A stretch of DNA of 64,000 bases from Didymella arachidicola. Lineage: Eukaryota > Ascomycota > Dothideomycetes > Pleosporales > Didymellaceae. The position numbers and the translations under genes were made by a program. Where the stretch lies: positions 372,001 through 436,000 of the forward strand of contig CM049992.1 in the NCBI GenBank assembly GCA_016630955.3, in the 5' to 3' direction. The notes under the pieces are model-generated. The model was given only the letters and a program-made list of their open reading frames with translations, had not been told where the DNA came from and did not search any database. Of the stretch, positions 23,300-32,213 are shown piece after piece; positions within the stretch are counted from its first letter, which is position 1, and every line of letters starts with the position of its first letter.

Positions 23300-24760
23300 A
23301 TGAAACTCAACATGGAGACCGCACAATCAATCATTGAATCAGTGACGGCACCTACTTCAGATGGCGCGCTTCCTGAGAAGCTGCGAGTGGCCCTGCTCGA
23401 AGCGGCCACGAAGCTTGTAGCAGCTTTGCAAAAGCCCGAAGTTGCGATCACTAAACTAGCATATCAGTTATTGCAGGTCACTGTCTTAAGGAGTCGCTCG
23501 TGCTGATTGCCATTGTGCTAGCCTTCGATATTTATGGTAACTCGGACTTTGCTCGAGCTCGGTGTGTTTACGCACTTTGTGAACAAGGGAACGGTATCCT
23601 CGCAGCAACTGGCAGAGATCACAGAGGCTGACCAGATTCTCTTGGGTATGCAAGCCACCCTCTTCAATACCTAAGAAAGACTTACTGGCATCTGTCTGAG
23701 AACGTCTTTTGCGCCTTCTTACTGCATCAGGCTATGTTGTGGAACTGGACGAGTCGATTTACGGGCCTGATAGCTTGACAAAGGCCCTCGCCACACGACA
23801 GTCAGCAGGTCTTGTTGCATTCATGTATAGTGTGTGTTTTGGAGCATTGCGACTGAACTGACGACAAGTGCAGCCATGATGTCGGGATGATTTCGATAAC
23901 CAAACTTCCTGAATACTTTGAGAAATATGGCTACAAGAATCCAGATGACCAAGGTTCCGGCCCAGCTCAGTACGGGCACAACATTCCAGGTCAAAGTCTC
24001 TGGTCGTACATTTCCGCGAACCCCAAGCTTCTCAACGCAATGCATGCGTTCTTTGAAGGCGATCGGGGTGGCCGACCACTTTGGGTTGACTGGTTTCCTG
24101 TGCGATGGAAGCTGCTCGACGATGTCTCCAGGCCAACAAGTGTCGACGATATCCTTTACGTCGATATCGCAGGAGCTCGAGGGCACGACCTTTTGGACTT
24201 CAAGGCAATGTTCTCTGATTATCCCGGCAAGTACGTCCTTATGGACCTACCTCACGTTGTCGATGACACGACCTTGACCCTTGACGGAGTCGAGAAGAAG
24301 TCTTTCAAATTCTTCCAAGATCAGGTGGTCCCCAGTAAGTGGGTCTCCAGGCGCAAAAATCGACTCCTGACGTGATTTAGATGCACGGATCTACTACATG
24401 AAGTTCATCTTGCATGACTGGAATGATGAGCTGTGCCTGAAGCTGCTGAAGAACGTTACAGCTGGTACGAAGGAAAACTATTCAACTTTGATCGCCGAAG
24501 ACTTCATTATTCCCGCAAAGGGGGCGTCGCTGCTGCCGATTATGTGGGACATGGAGATGATGGCTCTGCTCTCAGCCATGGAACGCACTGAGAGGCAATG
24601 GACCAGCTTGTTTGAGCAAGCTGGTCTTGAGATCGAGAGCTTCTACCAGCCGCTGGGTGATGGCACGGGCATCATCGTGTTGAATCTTCAGGCGAAATTG
24701 ATACGCCGTAGTAACACCCATTTTGTTTGTCAATTCGATACGCACATTCTTCGATGCTGA
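23300..24760 (+). CDS. SAM-dependent O-methyltransferase, COMT-like family 2
   Basis: Predicted to methylate a hydroxyl on a small aromatic or polyketide-type metabolite. Exons 23300-23476, 23522-23645, 23701-23833, 23874-24334, 24381-24760; 424 aa. The N-terminal winged-helix dimerisation part reads TRTLLELGVFTHFV and SSQQLAEITEADQILLERLL. The SAM-binding glycine motif is VDIAGARGHD from 241, where the family usually has VDVGGGxGxD, so one glycine of the loop is replaced. The DLPHVVDD segment and the catalytic His310 in LHDWNDE are present. Intron 3 (40 bp) needs a weak GTGTTT donor chosen among overlapping GTs because only it preserves frame. The C-terminal 25 residues are atypical, so the true 3' end may be spliced. 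The gene is probably functional but may have altered SAM affinity. Confidence 0.85.
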
Positions 24761-25431
24761 ATACATATGTCCACTTCGTCACAACTGCCAAAACGATCGC
24801 TGCATCTGCGAAGAACGTCGCCGAGAAACCTCAGGTCTCAAGGATCCAGACTCAGTGGCAATCGAGGCTTGTCCAAAAGGTCACAGGTCTTGTACTTCCC
24901 AATCTCGTAGACTTGATCGCCTTTCGCGACCAGATTGTTTTATCCTGCCCGCCATGTGATTGCAGTAATATGTTCAGGAGCTGCCAGTGATTCATGAGGC
25001 ATCATTGCACAATGCTCGGGGTCCTTGTATGACTAAGGGTGGTAGAAATCCTCTGGTGCAGGTTCCGGAGCTGGTGCAAAGTGTCGCATTTGGACAGGTC
25101 GATTGGCAATGCACACAGCTAATGAATACACCGAAGTCCTAAATTTCAAGATTTTATTACATTGTGCAACAGCCTTGCCAGTGCCTGCGTAGCCAAAGCG
25201 ACAAATAATTTCGGTGAGAGCCTCCAACAATCAACCGGCTGTCGTGGAGATGCTCAAATCCCACTTCTGGAGTACTGTTGAAGGTTTGAGCCGAGGCGTT
25301 TCAAGTGGCAGTGGCCGTGGGGATGAAACGCAGGCTGCAACAGCTGAACCAGCATCGAAGCTCGACGCCTCGCTGAACATTTTGAACATCTTCTGCCTTT
25401 CCCTCGATGTCTTTATTGTGCTTCACTCAGT
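24761..25431. other. Intergenic, no supported gene
   Basis: Several 60-90 codon ORFs without motifs. ORF 25214-25453 (+) overlaps the start of the next gene in another frame and is best read as leader sequence. Confidence 0.4.
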
Positions 25432-26205
25432 ATGGCGATACCAAGACGTCTAATCCTTCTTCTTACAGCAACATTTCTGCTCCTCCTAGTCGCCATGCTG
25501 CTAGCGACGGCTGTCGAGATACGCGCACCGCCGCCTAAGATGATGGCAGTCACGCTCGCACAGGCAGCAAAGTATAACGAATCCGAGCGTCAGATCTCAG
25601 CGAAGGCGCTGCTCAACGATACCGACTTCGATCGCGGCAACATTTTGAATAGGACAACCGTTGCATCAGCAGTGTACACACCCACGATGACGCGAATCGA
25701 CGAAGGCATGATTGGTGACCAGGAAACGCCAGCACCTACCTCCAGTGTCAACGAGGGATACATCGAGCCCGATCCTACATCTCATCCGGTCGCGCGACCC
25801 CCACCACAACAGGGCGTGCGGACTCCGATCCTGGCGCTCTCATACTCAGGTTCTGGCGGTCCGAAACACTGCAGAGGAAATCTGCTGCAGAAGATGTCCT
25901 TCGCACGCCCAGCGGAGCAATGGAAGGACGGATCCTGTATCAATCTCCCTGGCGACGCACGCTGTGGCGTCTTTTACTCCGAGAAGGGCGACAACTGTGA
26001 AGCACAGCTGTTCAATGAGGCAGACTGTTACAACACAACAACGACATATGTGAACACCGTTGTGTTCTTACCGGAAGAACGGCCTGTCGGAGGGATGTGG
26101 AAGAGCATGTTCGTAAAATGCGGCGTCGATGTGCCAGAGGCCAAAATGCTGGATCCTGCCATTCTTGGCGGAGCGCTGGGACTGAAGAAACCGCCTACTG
26201 GATGA
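25432..26205 (+). CDS. Signal-anchored Cys-containing secretory protein, hypothetical
   Basis: Intronless ORF of 257 aa. Residues 5-27 are a strong hydrophobic segment (LILLLTATFLLLLVAMLLA) preceded by PRR, so the protein is a secreted precursor or type II membrane protein. Residues 30-140 are polar, Pro/Thr-rich and carry N-glycosylation sequons. Residues from about 147 hold six Cys (HCRGN, GSCIN, ARCGVF, DNCEAQ, ADCYN, VKCGV), suggesting a compact disulphide-bonded C-terminal domain of about 85 residues. I do not recognise the family. Coding-like composition and a clean start favour a real gene. A cell-surface or effector role would be speculation. Confidence 0.6.
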   Translation: MAIPRRLILLLTATFLLLLVAMLLATAVEIRAPPPKMMAVTLAQAAKYNESERQISAKALLNDTDFDRGNILNRTTVASAVYTPTMTRIDEGMIGDQETPAPTSSVNEGYIEPDPTSHPVARPPPQQGVRTPILALSYSGSGGPKHCRGNLLQKMSFARPAEQWKDGSCINLPGDARCGVFYSEKGDNCEAQLFNEADCYNTTTTYVNTVVFLPEERPVGGMWKSMFVKCGVDVPEAKMLDPAILGGALGLKKPPTG

Positions 26206-26430
26206 AGCGCTGGAAAGTCGAGATTCAGAACATCAACAACTTGACAGATGTGTTGTGGTGCAACAGTCAGCTCAAGTATGAGCACATTGGACCAACTATT
26301 TGCCTATCAGACCGCAGACAAGAACGCTTGAACTATCAAGGCAAAACAATGCGTCCAGGCCGCGGCATGCAATGATTGAAATGGATACTGGAACCTTGCA
26401 TAATCAGTCATCTAATCCGTTATGGTCTAG

Positions 26431-26479
26431 GTAAGCTCAACCATCTCCCTCACCAACAACTCCAACTAACAAAGAAAAG
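26431..26479 (+). other. 49-nt spliceosomal-intron-like insert in the tRNA D-loop
   Basis: It begins GTAAGC, contains AACTAAC at 26464-26470 (matching the branch-site consensus of this window's protein introns) and ends AAAAG, 9 nt after the branch motif. It is pyrimidine/adenine-rich with only four G residues outside the two ends of the element. Exact removal joins TCTAG to TGGCTAGGAT and restores a normal D-loop. Length (49 nt) equals that of many mRNA introns here, for example in the P450 and OYE genes. Confidence 0.75.
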
Positions 26480-26501
26480 TGGCTAGGATACATCGCTCTC
26501 A

Positions 26502-26511
26502 ATAGCAAGCG
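26502..26511 (+). other. Canonical anticodon-loop tRNA intron (10 nt)
   Basis: Located between positions 37 and 38, one nucleotide 3' of the anticodon, where eukaryotic tRNA introns are cut by the SEN endonuclease. C32 (26496) can pair with the third-from-last intron base G26509, the expected anticodon-intron pair. The 10-nt boundary is inferred from loop and stem geometry. Confidence 0.75.
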
Positions 26512-26524
26512 CCGATGTGGCCGG

Positions 26525-26535
26525 GGTTCGATTCC
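26525..26535 (+). promoter_or_regulatory. Pol III internal B box
   Basis: GGTTCGATTCC matches the TFIIIC B-box consensus exactly. The matching A box (TGGTCTAG plus TGG) is split by the D-loop insert; reading into the insert still gives a near match that lacks only the final G. Confidence 0.85.
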
Positions 26536-26550
26536 CCGTGACGGAATGCG

Positions 26551-26556
26551 TTTTTT
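26551..26556 (+). terminator. Pol III terminator, T6 run
   Basis: Six T residues starting five bases after the predicted tRNA 3' end, the normal signal for RNA polymerase III release. It supports transcription as a tRNA gene. Confidence 0.8.
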
Positions 26557-27686
26557 GCGCCACCCCAGCAGTCTGGGGAGTAAAATGGGAGAGGTGGCTG
26601 CGTAGCGGGCTGAAGTTTTGCTGGTGTGGTAGGTGCCACGTGACTTAGCGCTGCACGTAGATCTCCACACCACATGACGTGCGGCTCCAATTGCCGTCAT
26701 GGATGACGGAAGCATGTTGTTTTGCCAACTTATTGTACTGGAGGCAGGTCAGGAGCTCCGTTGAAGGTGTTGGCAGCGTTTCGCGGTGCGGGATGCTCCA
26801 CGTGACCTCAGCGCGTGGCTCGCATGGCTCCCAGGTCTACCTAGGTATACCCACGCAAGAGGCTCATGCACCTGCCTCGAGTCGCAGCTTCTTCCCTCTG
26901 TCACCAGATTCCGCGCCTCGATACAAGTGACCGCATTCAGATCGCAAAGAATCAACATGTCCAATGTATGATGGCTAACCACCGAGCTGCGCACAACTTT
27001 TAATAATAAATGTTGGTGCCTGTTCTAACCGAGTCCACTGCAAATGCTGCAATGCATGACTTCACAGCTCGCTCTACCACTATCACAAGGCCTACTTGGC
27101 GTTGTCTTGGACGACGATAAGATGAGGGGTAAGCATGTCGCAAGCAGCCACCAGGCGCATTCGGAAGCTTATCAAAGCCTCTGTCGTTGACGTGAATCTC
27201 GATGGGTTGTCTCTACTATAGGTACGTCGAACCTTGCTTCAAGCACATGGCGCTGGATGTGTGTATCATCAAGCCCTCATATTGTGAAGATCGTACCGAA
27301 GTCTCACGCGTCTAAGCACACTACAGCAATCGTTATCCAGGGCGTGGTTAAGCACGTCTTTCCAGCTCCGGTATCGCTGATCCATTCAGCGTTATTGCCG
27401 AATTGCAGCGTTCTGCACTGCGATATGGTGGTCGCGATATGCACCCTAGCAATGATGTGCTTCACCCCTCCATCAATTAACCATCTAAGGAACAAGGCCG
27501 CTTATCCACATGACCAGGAAGCATATCTCCGTTCGGAGGCTGCATTGCAGAAGAATAGTGCGTATCACGATAGATTTGCTGCTGTGACCTGGCATTGTTG
27601 GGTACAGGTGTACAAGTAGCGGATTGTTCGTTCCCAACATCCTGCTGTACAGACGAGTTTTGTTCTGGTCTTCGAGAGCTTCCAAT
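26557..27686. other. Intergenic, no supported gene
   Basis: Between the tRNA and the MFS transporter. Only short motif-free ORFs. The last few hundred bases would be the transporter's promoter and leader. Confidence 0.45.
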
Positions 27687-29330
27687 ATGGTGCCGAAAGC
27701 CATCAAGAACTTCCGTTCTTTCATCTGGGACTCGGACACTCATCTCAAGTCCCACGAAGAGCGGATCCTCCTCCGCAAACTCGATTTCTCAATCCTGACC
27801 ATCGGCTGCCTTGGTTTCTTCCTCAAATACCTCGATCAAGGTAACCTCTCAAATGCCTACGTCTCGGGCATGCAGGAGGACCTGCGGATGTACGGCAACG
27901 AGTACACCTATGCCGGCACCTGCTACACTGTCGCATACGCAGTGATGCAGATGTGAGATAATCCCCGTCTACATGCCACATTGGTCATTATTGATGTCTC
28001 TCCAGCCCGAGTAACATCATCATCCAATACATTCGCCCGTCTTACTGGCTTGCTGCCATGGAGATTGCATGGGGCACGTTTACGTTCGCGCAAGCTGGCG
28101 TCAAGAATGTCCCCGAGCTCTACGCTTTCAGGTTTCTTGTCGGGTTTTTTGAGAGCTCTTTCTTCCCAGCTTTGCTTTACGTACTCGGAAGCTGGTATAC
28201 AAAGACCGAGCTTGCAAAGCGCATTGCAATCTTCCACATGACGGCACCTGTTGGAAGCGCCTTTGGCGGGTATCTACAGGCGGCGGTGTACAAAAGTCTG
28301 GATGGCGCCCACGGTCTTGAAGGCTGGCGATGGCTGTATATCGTCTGCGGCGTGAGTGCTTCCTTGCCGCTTCTCTGTTTCCCTGGTGAAATTTGCTAAT
28401 CACGCACAGTGCATGACCGTTCCGGTTGGCTTCGTCACTTGGTGGGTTCTGCCTGATACACCATATACGACCAAAGCATGGTTCCTGAGCGATGAAGACA
28501 AGCAACTTGCCATTGATCGCGTTCAGAAGGCTGGTAAAGCCGCACCAGCCAAAATCACCTTAGCGACATTCAAGTGTGTTTTGACAGGATGGCGATGGTA
28601 TGCCTTTACGCTTGGCTACGTGCTGTATGGAAGTGCATGCGGTGCAGGCGACTACTTTGGCATCTGGCTGAAGTCGGAAGGATTCTCTGTCGTTGACCGC
28701 AATATCATACCCACGGGCACGAAACTCATCTCAGGGTTCTGTATTGTGCTCTGGGGTTTCTTATCTGACTACACTAGCAGCAGATTTGCGTTTGTCTTCG
28801 GACCACTAGCGTACGGTCTGGTCCCGAACGGTATTCTGGCTTTCTGGCCTCCAAGCCAAAACGCGAAGTTGTTCGCTTTCTTAACTTGTGGAGTGCAGCT
28901 AATGACTGCCATCTTGTGAGTGTTTCGACCGCGATCTCACTGCATCTCAATTGACGTATGTTGCAGCTACACCTGGGCGAACGAGCTGTGCGCAGGAAAC
29001 AACGAAGAACGCGCCATTGTCATTAGCAGCATGAATGGCTTTCAGTATGCAGTCGCGGCCTGGCTTCCTATCGTCATCTTCCCGCAGACAATGGCTCCGA
29101 CCTTTCGTCGCGGCTTCCCTGGCACGTTTGGTCTCGTCATTGCAGCATTGATTTCTATCGTCGTCATCCAGCTTCTGCACATGCGATCATCGTCGAGGGA
29201 AGCGAGGGACGGGGAGTCGTCACTTAGTGATAGAGCTGACGAGGAGTCTGCCGTTGGTGAGATATTTTCAGTGGACTCGAAAGATGCTAGGAAGACGAGC
29301 AAGGCGCGCGAGGTGAATGTCTCGATATGA
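27687..29330 (+). CDS. MFS transporter, Dal5-like anion:cation symporter family
   Basis: Plasma-membrane carrier for an organic anion or vitamin-like solute (relatives carry allantoate, pantothenate, nicotinate and similar). Exons 27687-27952, 28006-28351, 28410-28915, 28967-29330 with introns of 53, 58 and 51 bp; 493 aa. Start: ATG at 27687 ahead of the family's N-terminal ERILLRKLDFSIL and LGFFLKYLDQGNLSNAYVSG motifs. Twelve hydrophobic segments are visible. The RFLVGFFESSFFPALLYVLG motif of helix 4-5 and GWRWLYIVCG at the end of helix 6 are typical of this family. The cytosolic C-terminus is acidic, Ser-rich and basic at the end. All four exons join in phase (for example VMQ|IPSN and TAI|FYTW). 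Substrate is not determinable from sequence. Confidence 0.93.
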
Positions 29331-29929
29331 TTGCCACTGCGACATGATCAACAGCTGGGGTTTAACTCATTGCGAGCATCTGCGTCCACATTCTAGCGAT
29401 ATACAATGTTGAGGGATGCACTCATACGCGAGGCTGAGATCTAGCTGAACTGTAACAGCACCAGGACTCTGTCTGGCTGCAGTATGTCGACTGATTCAGC
29501 AGCTGGCTTTAACAACTTCAACCCCAGAATCAATCGGGTACTTCGGCAAGGCACTGAAGCCTTCAGAGCCAGTTTTTCCATCAATACGTTCTGTGAGGTT
29601 TCAACTTGCGATAACTGCCATAGTGGTGCAATCATACTGTGATGGCTATTCAACTCCTCACTTCTTTCTAGGCTACAAATAGTCTGTGACTACCTTAATG
29701 TGAAATGTGAGTTATGATAGGTCGAAGAGTCGGAAGTGAGACAGCTATGATGAGAATCTAGACTGTTGCGCAGGAGAAGAAATAGGTCAGCAATCTTCAG
29801 CGCTTAGGTTATACTGCATATTAGACTTACTAGTAAAAACAACAATGGAATCACGCGGAAATGGCATCATTCATGGTCGTCGTGTAGCCGGCCGTTTACC
29901 AAATACCGCAAAGGTGGCAGCAGCGGCAG
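29331..29929. other. Intergenic, no supported gene
   Basis: Downstream of the MFS gene and before a rhodopsin-like relic. Only a 70-codon ORF (29441-29653, -) with no motif was seen. Confidence 0.4.
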
Positions 29930-30095
29930 TATGTCGAGTCCTTGGCACGCTCTATATGTAGACTGCGGACAACTGACCAAAGTCCACCAGCCATGAGCGC
30001 ACTCAGCCTGTAATTTTGCTTCTCCTAGTTTCCATCCTCCAGACCATGTAGATAGGGAAGTGGCGGTAAGTGAAGTACACTGGCAGAAGAGCTAT
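29930..30095 (-). pseudogene. Remnant of a fungal rhodopsin-like protein gene
   Basis: On the minus strand, 30095 to about 30010 reads ALLPVYFTYRHFPIYMVWRM and ETRRSKITG, then stops. One base out of frame, about 30004 to 29960 reads LSALMAGGLWSVV. These match in order the LFPVYMVWRHQMKKSTKW and LSYLMRGGIF segments (transmembrane helix 5-6 region) of the rhodopsin-like gene at 21155-22577. No upstream or downstream exons could be found, so this is a fragment with at least one frameshift. It is too diverged from the 22-kb copy to be a recent duplicate. Confidence 0.55.
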
Positions 30096-30135
30096 GGACG
30101 CCGAGGTCGTCGGATTGCATTTGCTGCCAGCTTAA

Positions 30136-31496
30136 TTAGCCTGATTGGCCGCTACTTGCTCGTTGGTCCCGAAGCCGTTTCTCGATCGCGTCATCATCTA
30201 GCTCATCCATAGGTCTCGCGTGAACCTTCCGTGGTGACGTCTCACGACTATTGTTGTCAGAGTCAGAAGTATTACCAAAGCCCATTGCGCCAAACGCCGC
30301 ACTTATTGACTGCACAAGCGTGTTCGCTGCTGAGTTGAGTGTCGAAGCAGTTCCGCCGTCTCTAGTGTATGATTTGGGTGCCTTGAATCCAGACGGCTCC
30401 TGGAAGGATGGCGCTCGGGTTCCCCCCAGTATTTCCCGCTGCATGCTCTTTTGTCTGGGCTCTTGCGTCTGCGCGTTTTCGCCTTGCTCTACTCTCCCTC
30501 CCACATTTCGGGCGTGGCGCTCATTTGGTTCAACCTGCTCTTGCTGGCCATTCAAAGTATCTTCGAGTTCTTTCCCAAATAATAATTTGAAGAAAACCAC
30601 AAAAACCACCTCCCCACTCTCCCTACTCTTCAGAACGAACCTCAAATGATGCGTCTTCTCATCCACATACTTTGCTACACTAATTGAGAAGCCCGGTAAC
30701 CTCAGTGAGAAATTGGAGAAGTCGAGATGCGGATTGAAGAAGTCCGCATGATACAACCTTCCCTTTTCGAACGTGAACATCTCTAACTCTTCCTGGTCAA
30801 GGAAGAACTTCCGCCTCGCCTTCCAAGCTGATGGGATGCTCTGTTTAGAGCGCACAGAGTCGCCTGACAGAGCCGCACCTTCCTCGATTACGCCGTCGTT
30901 CTCGCTGTCTAACTGCTTCAATTGCTCGTCTGCGCTTTGCTCGTCGATTTTGCCGCCAACGCGCAGGGTGAAGCAACTGCTCAGCATGGGTCCGTAGAGG
31001 TATGGTTCATCACTGAATGGGTCTGCGTACAGTCCTGGATCTAGCACTGTTGTCGCAATCTTGACAGCGGCTTTGGTTCCAGGTGGTAAGCGGTCACGTA
31101 CGGGATGGCTGAAGTCGAAGCCCATGACTAGTTCAGCTCCAGATATGTCATGCTTGGGAATGAAAGACCATGCAATGGAGTAGCGGTCCGATGTGTGCAA
31201 GGGATGGTTGAAGTATGGGCAGTTCTTGGGCGCATCCTTGGGCAGACCGTGGTAGTCTTTTATGCGGACGCGGAGGTAAGATGTTGCAAGGTCATTGTCA
31301 ACTTTTCGGACGTCTGGGCTGTTGACAGACACTTGGCTGTGTGTCTTTGGGTCGTACGTCGGACCTGCAGTCACTGTGATTTCTTTCTTTAGCAACCTGG
31401 CGGTCAATGTGCAGCGGGTGCAAGCGAACCTTGAAGGAGGTACTTGTCGCGAGCCTCGGGGTCCACGACTCCACGCGAGCCTCCAAGGAGTCCCAT
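30136..31496 (-). CDS. DUF1769 family protein
   Basis: Exons (minus) 31496-31444 and 31396-30136 with a 47-bp intron (donor GTACCT, acceptor CGCCAG); 437 aa. The short first exon MGLLGGSRGVVDPEARDK joins directly to LLKKEITVTAGPTYDPKTHS, which is why the ATG at 31496 was chosen. The N-terminal 280 residues carry the conserved DUF1769 pattern: SYLRVRIKDYHGLP, CPYFNHPLHTSDRYSIAWSF, ELVMGFDFSHPVRDRLPPG, LYGPMLSSCFTLRVG and HADFFNPHLDFSNFSLRLPG. The C-terminal 150 residues are charged, Ser/Gln-rich and probably disordered. No catalytic motif is visible. The family is conserved in fungi and its function is not established; a lipid- or membrane-associated role has no direct support here. Confidence 0.88.
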
Positions 31497-31944
31497 TGTT
31501 TTCTTTTTAGCTTCGGTTTATGGTAACAGTGTAGTTAATTGTCGCTTTTGGTTGAGAGCATTGAGAGTAGAATCGAGTCGCTAGTAAGGTACTTAGGTAG
31601 TGTGGAATCAGGAGGGATCAGGGGAAGCAATGCGCAAGCCTCGACAAGCCACTTGAAGCGACAGCCACAGGGGCTTACGCAAGCCAGTTTGTGGGAAATA
31701 GGTGGGTGCTAGGCAGAACTGGAGCATCTAGATGGATGACGTCGTGATGTTGTGCGGTAACCAATCAGCAGCCTCCAATGTCATAACCTTAGCGTTGGCA
31801 TCGCCAGATTCATGTGCAGAAGCTCGGGCTCATGCCTGGGTACAATACTGTGTGATCTATCGCTATCAGATGGATTCTAAAATGGTACTCTCGCCGTGTC
31901 TGCACCCTATATAGACGACAATTAAGATTCTCGAGTCCTCACAT
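31497..31944. other. Divergent/terminal spacer, no gene seen
   Basis: Promoter side of the DUF1769 gene and 3' side of the OYE gene. No coding pattern beyond a 60-codon motif-free ORF at 31732-31914. Confidence 0.4.
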
Positions 31945-32020
31945 CTAGGGTATCGGTTTCTGCTTGTGCTCCACAAACGCGGCCTCGTTGGCAAACGCGC
32001 TTTTGTTCATAATCTGGTCT
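31945..32020 (-). other. Possible alternative last exon of the OYE gene
   Basis: Minus-strand open segment of 24 full codons plus stop (AFANEAAFVEHKQKPIP then TAG), preceded by a CTAAC branch motif and TAG acceptor at 32021-32022. A GTGAGT donor overlaps the normal OYE stop codon (donor G at 32217). Splicing 32217-32021 (197 bp) would keep frame and extend the protein to 449 aa. Confidence 0.4.
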
Positions 32021-32213
32021 CTACGCAATTGTTAGTCACACATGGAAATGTCCTCAGATGTGTTGCGAAAAGAGATCAATAGGCGAAGATGGGTTTGTTA
32101 CATGGTGGGAGTGCTCCTTATCCTTATACAAGTCTACCCCTACAGTTTGTGTAATGTACAGATCTATATTATGGTGTCGTAACGAAAGAAATATGTTAAG
32201 GAGCTTGAAGCAC

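Larger units (their letters stand above)
26416..26546 (+). tRNA. tRNA-Glu (CTC) with two interruptions
   Basis: A full cloverleaf is visible when two inserts are removed (mature length 72 nt, normal for tRNA-Glu). Acceptor stem 26416-26422 pairs with 26539-26545 in all seven positions (one G-U), discriminator A at 26546. The D-arm begins TGGTCTAG at 26423-26430 and continues TGGCTAGGAT at 26480-26489. Anticodon stem 26491-26495 pairs fully with 26513-26517; loop 26496-26501 plus 26512 gives anticodon CTC at 26498-26500. The variable loop is 4 nt (26518-26521). T stem 26522-26526 pairs with 26534-26538 around the TTCGATT loop. A T6 Pol III terminator follows at 26551. The anticodon intron (26502-26511) is canonical. 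The D-loop insert (26431-26479) is not a known eukaryotic nuclear tRNA intron position that I am aware of. Confidence 0.88.

Noticed and set aside
9987..24760. P450, O-methyltransferase and transporter as one secondary-metabolite cluster
   Set aside because: They are 12-18 kb apart, separated by unrelated genes and pseudogenes, with no backbone enzyme.
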